This document shows, one piece after another, positions 57,969 to 64,000 of a stretch of DNA of 64,000 nt; position 1 is the first letter of the stretch, and each line of letters opens with the position of its first letter. The stretch spans positions 248,001 to 312,000 of the forward strand of contig NZ_JARVRW010000001.1 of the NCBI RefSeq assembly GCF_030209475.1, written 5' to 3'. This DNA comes from Microbacterium sp. lyk4-40-TSB-66. Lineage in GTDB: Bacteria; Actinomycetota; Actinomycetes; Actinomycetales; Microbacteriaceae. The notes beneath the pieces were generated by a model. The model saw only the letters and a list, made by a program, of their open reading frames with translations, had not been told where the DNA came from and made no database searches. Both the position numbers and the translations under genes were made by a program.

Positions 57969-57988
57969 CCGGAACAAGGAGGTCACGG

Positions 57989-58654
57989 ATGGACACCAAC
58001 ATCGTCGGCGTGGGGGTCGGTATCACCGATCGTTTCCGCACCGTTGTTGAAGAGAAGGTCAGCCGCATCGAGCACCTGGCGCCTCGTGCGCAGGCGCTCG
58101 AGGTCAAGGTCACCCACCGTTCGTATCGCAACGGACGAATGGAAGACGACACCGTCGAGCTCACCCTCGACGGCAAAGGCCCGGTGGTCCGAGCCGAGGC
58201 TACGGATGTCGACAAGTTCGCCGCTCTCGACCTCGCGGTCGACAAGATCTCCGAGCAGGTGCGTCGTGCGAAAGACAAGCGCGTCGACGCCCGAAACCAC
58301 CCCCGCGGCGCCCGGTTCGAGAAGGGCACCGGCGAGCTGGCGGGCATCGACGTCGAGCCCGCGTCCGTCGAGGTGTTGCGCGCTGTGGCGACCGGATCGA
58401 TTCCGGTGCAAGAAGAGGGAGCCGCCGACGAGGAGGACTACACCCCCGTCGTCATCCGCCAGAAAGAGTTCGGCCCCGAGTGGATGACCGTCGAAGACGC
58501 CGTCGACCGTATGGAGCTCGTCGGCCACGACTTCTTCCTCTTCATCGACGCCCGCAGTGACCACCCCAGCGTCGTGTATCGCCGCAAGGGCTGGGACTAC
58601 GGCGTGATCGCGCTCGCGACGCAGGCCGCGCCGGCCGCGCAGGTCGCATCCTGA
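57989..58654 (+). CDS. hpf: Long-form ribosome hibernation promoting factor
   Basis: 221 residues. The N-terminal HPF/RaiA domain (about 1-105) binds the 30S decoding region; it begins with TNIVGVGVGITDRFRTVVEEK. The C-terminal dimerisation domain (about 155-215) holds VVIRQKEFGPEWMTVEDAVD and VVYRRKGWDYGVI. The long form causes 100S dimer formation in resting cells. It has a strong AAGGAGG ribosome site, its own promoter and a leader hairpin. Confidence 0.96.
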   Translation: MDTNIVGVGVGITDRFRTVVEEKVSRIEHLAPRAQALEVKVTHRSYRNGRMEDDTVELTLDGKGPVVRAEATDVDKFAALDLAVDKISEQVRRAKDKRVDARNHPRGARFEKGTGELAGIDVEPASVEVLRAVATGSIPVQEEGAADEEDYTPVVIRQKEFGPEWMTVEDAVDRMELVGHDFFLFIDARSDHPSVVYRRKGWDYGVIALATQAAPAAQVAS

Positions 58655-58970
58655 GGCCCCTCGTCGAGAAACATGCCGCGGACGGACCGTTGGGCGTCAT
58701 ATAGCTCTGCGGGCCGGGCGTAACGAGAGCCCGGCAGGAGCGATTCTGCCGGGCCCTCGTGCTTGATCGTCACTCTCAGGCTGCGCGTGCGGCAATATGT
58801 CGCGCGCGACAATGCGATGAGAACCAGCAGCTCCTCACACTGCGTCTACTCGTCGGCATGTCGGGGTGCTCCGACTACGCGGCGCGGCGCGTGCATCGTT
58901 GTCGTCGGAAGAAGGCAACCCCGTCGTCGGACACGTGAGTCTCCTGCAGCGGGGTGCCTCTGCATCAACG
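58655..58970. other. Intergenic region after hpf
   Basis: 316 bases between convergent genes. Apart from the terminator hairpin at 58724-58759 nothing recognisable was found; short open frames here show no coding signature. Confidence 0.5.
58724..58759. terminator. Strong bidirectional terminator hairpin
   Basis: CGAGAGCCCGGCAG (58724-58737) pairs with CTGCCGGGCCCTCG (58746-58759), 14 positions with one mismatch and an 8-nt loop. Confidence 0.75.
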
Positions 58971-61898
58971 TCACCGAACGAAGAACGCACTCCTGCCGCT
59001 GGTGCTGTTCTGCGACAGGGACTCCACGTTCGATGTCGATTGCACAGAGACAGGGGTGGAGCGATTTACGTACGTGCCGTCTCCGAGCTGGCCGGCGTCG
59101 TTTCCACCCCACGCGGTGAGGCCGCTTGCTGACAGGGCGTAGGCGCTCGTGAAGCTCGCGGTGATCGAGGTGGCATTCGTGAGGCCGATAACACTGACGG
59201 GGGTGAGAGCGTTGTAGGCGGTGTTGTTGCCGAGCTGTCCTTCTCCGCCCCAGCCCCAAGCTTTCACTTCGCCACCGGCGAGGGCGTACCCGGTCCCCTG
59301 TCCGGCAGCGATCTGCGTCACCCCGGTGAGTGCGCCGATGGGCTGAGCCCGGTTGTAGTCGGCGTTGCCGGTTCCATTCGCGAGCTGTCCCTCGCCGCCG
59401 TAGCCCCACGTGTAAACCATGCCGGAGATGAGGGCGTAGGCGGTGGCACCAGCGCTGGCAATCTGGGTGACGCCGGTAATGGGGGCGCCACCACCAGAAA
59501 TGACATCGACAGCGGTGTAGCGGGCGTCGCCCCCCTCGCTGTTGTCCGTGTCGCCATTCCCCAGCTGGCCGTAGGCGTTGTTGCCCCAGGCGCGGACCGT
59601 GCCATGGACGGTCAGTGCGTAGGCATTGGTGTCTCCTGCGGCGACTCGGCTTGCCCCGTTGACACCGGGGATCGCGGTGGGAGTGGCGGTGCTGGTACCC
59701 GGGAAACCGAGTTGTCCGTACCCGTTGTCGCCCCATGCGAGAACCGTCCCTTCTGATCGAACGGCGTAGGCACTTGAGGGTCCGGCGGCGATCTGGGTGA
59801 TGTCGGTGAGACCGGCGACCGGCGTCCAGGTGGACCGGGTCGTCGTTGAGCCGTCCCCGAGCTGACCGGAGCCGTTGTCGCCGATACCCCAGACAGTGCC
59901 GTCGTCGAGCAAGGCGAGGCTGAACCGACTTCCGGCGGCGACGGAGCGGATAGGCGAGGGGAACACGAGCGAGAGCTGGGCGGGTGTGGGCACGGATTCG
60001 GTGTTCCCATCGACCGGGGTGCCCAACTGGCCCGCCCAGTTGTACCCGACGGCGTACGCGTTCGCACCGACCACTGTCAGCGCTGCGGATCCGGTGACAC
60101 CCGAGGCGCTGGCCTCCACGGTCAGGGCACTACCGGGCGTCGCCCACGTGTCGGTCGTTGTGAGGGTAGACGTCGCGTCCCCAGAGGTGCCGGTAGCCGA
60201 CGATGCGGGGGAGAAGGACGTCCCGGAAGGCCCACTCCACGTGATGGTCCTGCCCGCCGCCGGGTTGCCGCTCGCGTCGGTGAGGGCCGCGGCCACGGGG
60301 GTGGTGCCGGCCGCGATCGTGCGCATGTCGGGGCTGGTGATGGTGAGGGTCGGTGCCTGGTAGCGGAGGAAGAAGGCGCAGTTGCTGCCGGTGTTGCTGG
60401 CGGGCATGAGGGTGGTGACGTTGGCGGTGTTCTGCACGGTTACAGGAGTGAGGCGGTCCGTGTAGGTGCCGTCGCCGAGTTGGCCGCTGTCGTTTCCACC
60501 CCAGGCGTAGATTCCAGAGGGGGAGATGGCGTACGCGCTGCTTCCTGCCGCGGAGATCGCGCTCACATCGGCGAGGCCGCTGACGGTGACGATCGTGTAC
60601 GAGGAGGTGGTGGTGTTGTTGCCGAGTTGGCCGCTGTCGCCTCGGCCCCATGCTTTGACTTGACCGCCGGTGAGGGCGAACGCAGTCCCGCCTCCCCCAG
60701 CAATCTGTGTGACGCCGCTGAGACCGCTGATGGCCCGGGCACTTGGGTAGTCGTCGTTGTCGGTACCGTTGGCGAGCTGTCCGCCCGCACCGGTGCCCCA
60801 GGTGAGAACGGTGCCGGCGATGAGGGCGTAGCCGGTCCCGCCGGAGGAGGCGATCTGTGTGGCGCCACTGATGGGGGCGCCATTGACGTCGACGACGGGC
60901 AAAGCCGTGTAACGAGCGTCACCGCCGTCGCTGTTGTCCGTGTCGCCGTTCCCCAGTTGGGAGTAGGCGTTGTTGCCCCAGGAATAGACGTTGCCGTTGG
61001 TCACGAGCGCGTAGGCGTTGTCGCCGCCGGCGGCGACTTGGGTGGCGCCGCTGACGCCGGGCACGGCAGTGGGGGTGACGCTGACGGTTCCGGGGAATCC
61101 GAGTTGCCCGGCACCGTTGTAGCCCCACGCGAGAACGATCCCGTCGGACCTGACGGCGTAGGCACTGGCCGGTCCGGCGGCGATCTGGGTGATGTCGGCG
61201 AGACCGGCGATCGGCGCCCAGGTGGATCGGGTCGTGGTGGTGCCGTCACCGAGCTGGCCGGAGCCGTTCTCCCCGATCGCCCAGACGGTTCCGTCGTCGA
61301 GCAGGGCGAGGCTAAATTGGCTGCCCGCGGTGAGGGAGCGGATGGGGGAGGGGAACACGAGCGACAGCTGCGCGGGGGTGGGCACCGTCTCGGTGTTCCC
61401 GTCGACCGGGGTGCCGAGTTGGCCGGCCCAGTTGTTGCCGACCGCGTACGCGTTGGCGCCGAGCAGCGTGAGTGCGGCGCTGGTGGTCCCGCCGTTGGTG
61501 GTCGCGGTGACCGTCAGCGAGCTGCCGGGGGTCGCCCACGGGTCGCTGGTGGTCATCGTCGTGGTGGCGGTGCCGGCGCCGTCGGTGGTCGGCGTCGCGG
61601 GTGAGAAGCTGGTGCCCGAGGGACCGGTCAAGGCGACGGCGCGGCCCGCGAGGGGCTGCCCACCGTCATCGACGACGCGCGTCGACACGGGTGTCGTGCC
61701 GGCGGCGACGGCCTGCATGTTGGGCGAAGTGACCGTCAGGGTCGGCGCGCCGCTGACGGCGAAGGCGGGCGTCGCGCTGACCGCGACGATCGCGGGCACC
61801 GACCACGCCGCTCCGGCGATGATCGTGCGGCGCGACAGGCCGGCTGCGGCGGCGGAATCGGCGGTGGAGGGGGCGATGTCGGTCACGGTGAGCTCCAT
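58971..61898 (-). CDS. Tat-exported RCC1-repeat protein with internal duplication
   Basis: 975 residues. The N-terminus has a twin-arginine signal (LSRRTIIAGAAW, cleavage near TPAFA at about 47). Two similar halves of about 465 residues follow (about 50-515 and 516-975). Each starts with an Ig-like domain (APTLTVTSPNMQ / APTLTITSPDMR, ending near GANAYAVG) and continues with seven or so RCC1/BNR units such as NGSGQLGDGTTTT, NGAGQLGFPGT and NNAYSQLGNGDTD. Each half likely forms a beta-propeller. There is no anchor, so the protein is probably secreted or wall-associated. Function unknown; RCC1 proteins often bind other proteins. Confidence 0.85.
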   Translation of the reverse strand: MELTVTDIAPSTADSAAAAGLSRRTIIAGAAWSVPAIVAVSATPAFAVSGAPTLTVTSPNMQAVAAGTTPVSTRVVDDGGQPLAGRAVALTGPSGTSFSPATPTTDGAGTATTTMTTSDPWATPGSSLTVTATTNGGTTSAALTLLGANAYAVGNNWAGQLGTPVDGNTETVPTPAQLSLVFPSPIRSLTAGSQFSLALLDDGTVWAIGENGSGQLGDGTTTTRSTWAPIAGLADITQIAAGPASAYAVRSDGIVLAWGYNGAGQLGFPGTVSVTPTAVPGVSGATQVAAGGDNAYALVTNGNVYSWGNNAYSQLGNGDTDNSDGGDARYTALPVVDVNGAPISGATQIASSGGTGYALIAGTVLTWGTGAGGQLANGTDNDDYPSARAISGLSGVTQIAGGGGTAFALTGGQVKAWGRGDSGQLGNNTTTSSYTIVTVSGLADVSAISAAGSSAYAISPSGIYAWGGNDSGQLGDGTYTDRLTPVTVQNTANVTTLMPASNTGSNCAFFLRYQAPTLTITSPDMRTIAAGTTPVAAALTDASGNPAAGRTITWSGPSGTSFSPASSATGTSGDATSTLTTTDTWATPGSALTVEASASGVTGSAALTVVGANAYAVGYNWAGQLGTPVDGNTESVPTPAQLSLVFPSPIRSVAAGSRFSLALLDDGTVWGIGDNGSGQLGDGSTTTRSTWTPVAGLTDITQIAAGPSSAYAVRSEGTVLAWGDNGYGQLGFPGTSTATPTAIPGVNGASRVAAGDTNAYALTVHGTVRAWGNNAYGQLGNGDTDNSEGGDARYTAVDVISGGGAPITGVTQIASAGATAYALISGMVYTWGYGGEGQLANGTGNADYNRAQPIGALTGVTQIAAGQGTGYALAGGEVKAWGWGGEGQLGNNTAYNALTPVSVIGLTNATSITASFTSAYALSASGLTAWGGNDAGQLGDGTYVNRSTPVSVQSTSNVESLSQNSTSGRSAFFVR

Positions 61899-62063
61899 TC
61901 AGGCGCCGAGCGGGTACGGAGTGGCCACGGCTTTCCTGATGATCCGCGGTGTGTTCCGCCCGCGAGAGGGCTGGGGTCTCGTCCCGCGGGGGTGGTGAAG
62001 CCCCGTGAACCGCCTCATCCCGCGGCGGCACCCGCACGCCGCCACCGAACGCGCTGCGCTTCT

Positions 62064-62078
62064 TCACCCGACGGGTGA
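62064..62078. promoter_or_regulatory. 15-bp palindrome, possible operator
   Basis: TCACCCG-A-CGGGTGA, perfect arms, lies in the 270-bp space upstream of the RCC1 gene and downstream of the coiled-coil gene (both minus strand). It may be a repressor site for the RCC1 gene or a small terminator. Confidence 0.35.
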
Positions 62079-62168
62079 GTCAACGAGGGATGAGAAATCG
62101 CCACCGCCGACAATTCGCGTTGCGGGGCCGCGTGCCGAGCGCGCTTGCAGCGGTATGAGGGCTCGGGC

Positions 62169-63485
62169 TCAGCCGTCGAAGATGTCGCCGAGCAGCGAGC
62201 CGATGACCAGGCCGCCGAGCATGCCGCCGACCATGTTGCCGCCGCCCATGCCACCGCCGCGGCCGTACCCGCCGCCACGGCCGTATCCGTCGCCGCCGCC
62301 GAAGTCGTTGGGGCGGGACTGCTCGATGTCGCGCTGCGCGATCTGCAGGGCCTCGGAGGCCAGCGAGCCCGCGCGGCGCGCCGTGGCGAGCGCTGTCTCG
62401 CGCTGATCCTCGGCGACCGGTCCGAGCGGGAGTCCGGCGCGCAGGCGCTCGGCTTCGACGAAGCGCGTGCGCGCGTCGGCCCCGATCCATCCGCGGTGGC
62501 CGGTGATGAGTCCGCGCGCGACCGCCAGCTGTCGGTCGGCGTCGTCGATCGCGTGCTCCACCTGCTGCTGCGAGGGCACGGGACGGGCGGCGCGCTCGCG
62601 CGCGAGGTCGAGGTCGGCGTTGGCCTGGCGAAGCGACGACAGCGCCGCAAAGGGATCCGTGCGGGTACCGGATGCCGGCAGCGCGGTCAATGCGCCCTGC
62701 AGGGTCGACATGGCGGCGACGACGGCGGGGGTCTGCGCCTCGCGGCGAGCCTCGACGAGGTCGTTACGGGAGTCGTCGACGACGGCGGCGAGAGTGGACT
62801 CGGCGCGGAGCGCCTCGATCTCGAAGGTGTCGACGGCATCCAGAAGCGATTCGGCACGACGGACCGCCTCGGTGGCCGCCTCCAGCGCGACCGACGCCTG
62901 CTCGCGCTGGCCGGCTTCGCGGCGGCGTTCGGAGACGGACGCGGTGTGCACGGCGAAGTCGAGGAGCTGCTCGATCTCCTCGGGATTGCCGCCGATCTGC
63001 GCGAGGGCCGAATCGCTGTACCGACGCGAGAGACGTTCGACCACGTCGCGCGCGTTCGGGATGCGCTCCTGCAGACGCTCGCGATCGGCGCGAACGCGGG
63101 CGAGCGTTTCGGGCGCGCGCCGCACGGCGTCGATCTTGGGCTGCAGGACCTGCGTGCGTTCTTCGAGGAGGTCTTCCGCCCACTGGGAGAGCTGGATGAT
63201 CCGCGCGTTGCGCGTGCGCAGCTCCTCCTTGGTGTCGGGGATCTCGTCGTGGTTGAGCTGGTGCAGCTGGAAGGCCTCGGCGAGGTGGGTGCGCACGGAG
63301 TCGAGGGCGGCGGCGAGGTCTTCGGTGGCCTTGTCGCCGAGCTCGGCGCGCGCGAAGTCGAGCTCGTCGGAGGTGAGACGCACCCGCTCGTCGGCGGCGA
63401 CGATCGCCAGTTCGGCCCGCCGAGCCAGATCCGCGTCGGCCGCGTCTTGCTCTTCGCGCTTCCTCTTACCCCAGAAACCCGCCAT
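62169..63485 (-). CDS. Coiled-coil protein with Gly-rich tail, resembling the C-terminal part of TPM-domain proteins
   Basis: 438 residues, no signal peptide. It is almost wholly helical and charged, with long coiled-coil stretches (about 40-390). RGWIGADARTRFVEAERL followed by ALATARRAGSLASEALQIA resembles the helical region after the TPM phosphatase-like domain in actinobacterial proteins; the TPM domain itself is missing. The tail (about 395-438) is Gly/Tyr/Arg-rich and ends with a short hydrophobic stretch (MVGGMLGGLVIGSLLGDIF) that may insert in the membrane. Divergent from secA. Function unknown. Confidence 0.7.
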   Translation of the reverse strand: MAGFWGKRKREEQDAADADLARRAELAIVAADERVRLTSDELDFARAELGDKATEDLAAALDSVRTHLAEAFQLHQLNHDEIPDTKEELRTRNARIIQLSQWAEDLLEERTQVLQPKIDAVRRAPETLARVRADRERLQERIPNARDVVERLSRRYSDSALAQIGGNPEEIEQLLDFAVHTASVSERRREAGQREQASVALEAATEAVRRAESLLDAVDTFEIEALRAESTLAAVVDDSRNDLVEARREAQTPAVVAAMSTLQGALTALPASGTRTDPFAALSSLRQANADLDLARERAARPVPSQQQVEHAIDDADRQLAVARGLITGHRGWIGADARTRFVEAERLRAGLPLGPVAEDQRETALATARRAGSLASEALQIAQRDIEQSRPNDFGGGDGYGRGGGYGRGGGMGGGNMVGGMLGGLVIGSLLGDIFDG

Positions 63486-63669
63486 GCGTCGATCCTAAGC
63501 GGCGGGTCCGCACCCGTCGCCGTGTGTTCGCTGCGGGCGCGCAACCCGGCCAGGGGATTGCGGCTCCTTCGCAGGTCACGAACCGGTAACACGGATACCA
63601 TGGGCGACGTATGCCTGTTCGCAGGCCGGCGCCCGTACGGGCGTCGCACCCGACAGATGGAGATTCTTC

Positions 63670-64000
63670 GTGGCAAATCCGCTCGAGAGACTGCTGCGCG
63701 CCGGTGAAGGCCGCGTCCTGCGTCGCCTACAGGGCGTCGTCAAGGCGACCGGGGCGCTCGAAGAGGACTACGAGCAGCTCACCGACGACGAGCTGCGCAA
63801 CGAGACCGTCGAGCTCCGCGCCCGTTTCGAGGCCGGCGAGACGCTCGACCAGCTCATGCCCGAGGCGTTCGCCGCCGTCCGCGAAGCGGCGAAGCGCACC
63901 CTCGGCCAGCGTCCGTACGACGTGCAGATCATGGGCGGCGCTGCCCTGCACCTCGGCAACATCGCTGAGATGAAGACCGGTGAGGGTAAGACGCTGACCG
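63670..64000 (+). CDS. secA: Preprotein translocase ATPase SecA, 3' end missing
   Basis: The first 110 codons of SecA are present; the rest lies beyond the right edge. The GTG start follows a TGGAGA ribosome site by about 6 nt. [58 protein letters not shown] and the start of Walker A ([10 protein letters not shown]) are unmistakable. SecA drives Sec-dependent export of signal-peptide proteins such as those seen in this window. Confidence 0.97.
   Translation, partial: MANPLERLLRAGEGRVLRRLQGVVKATGALEEDYEQLTDDELRNETVELRARFEAGETLDQLMPEAFAAVREAAKRTLGQRPYDVQIMGGAALHLGNIAEMKTGEGKTLT

Noticed and set aside
58655..58970. tRNA or small RNA gene after hpf
   Set aside because: The only structure found is a simple terminator hairpin; no cloverleaf or T-loop consensus was seen.

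Overview
The window is GC-rich (about 70%) chromosomal DNA of an actinobacterium, most likely a Microbacterium-type member of the Microbacteriaceae. The evidence is MtrA-MtrB-LpqB, a WhiB regulator, DUF3499 and DUF5719 neighbours, an RmlC-RmlD fusion, FurA-KatG, and an OleA/OleBC/OleD alkene cluster. GTG and TTG starts, 1- and 4-nt gene overlaps, and -10 boxes of the form TANNNT placed 6-10 nt before the start codon (leaderless or nearly leaderless mRNAs) are all common. No tRNA, rRNA, insertion sequence, prophage or CRISPR array was seen.

Region 1 (1-28.6 kb) is a cell-surface polysaccharide locus. It opens with an LCP ligase cut by the left edge and a glycosyltransferase. It then has a short-form Wzt/Wzm ABC exporter; an operon with GtrA, two GT2 enzymes, an SDR and a GT-C-like membrane protein that runs into rmlA-rmlB-rmlCD; and UDP-galactopyranose mutase (glf) with a GlfT2-type galactofuranosyltransferase. 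Two further very large multi-pass proteins, an OafA-like acyltransferase with an SGNH domain and a GlfT1/rhamnosyl-type GT2 follow. Together these predict synthesis, export, decoration and attachment of a rhamnose- and galactofuranose-containing wall glycan. Three secreted proteins of unknown function are interspersed. Two of them share a tandem repeat ending in an aromatic/W-x3-G-x-P motif and lie near the two ends of the locus.

Region 2 (28.7-39.3 kb) carries an O-antigen-ligase-type protein, manA, whiB, a giant GT2/membrane protein with a DUF5719 partner, a degenerate 'metallopeptidase', DUF3499, RDD and SpoIIM-type proteins. Its intergenic spaces hold unusual tandem and inverted repeats.

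Region 3 (39.3-47.1 kb) is the oxidative-stress pair furA-katG with a palindromic operator, three tandem 50-nt hairpins, and the oleA-oleBC-oleD long-chain alkene cluster.

Region 4 (47.2-64 kb) is a five-gene overlapping operon (GDPD-type membrane protein, DUF4129, DUF4350, MoxR, DUF58), divergent from mtrA-mtrB-lpqB-comF-hpf. It ends with an internally duplicated Tat-exported RCC1 protein, a coiled-coil protein and the 5' end of secA, which is cut by the right edge.
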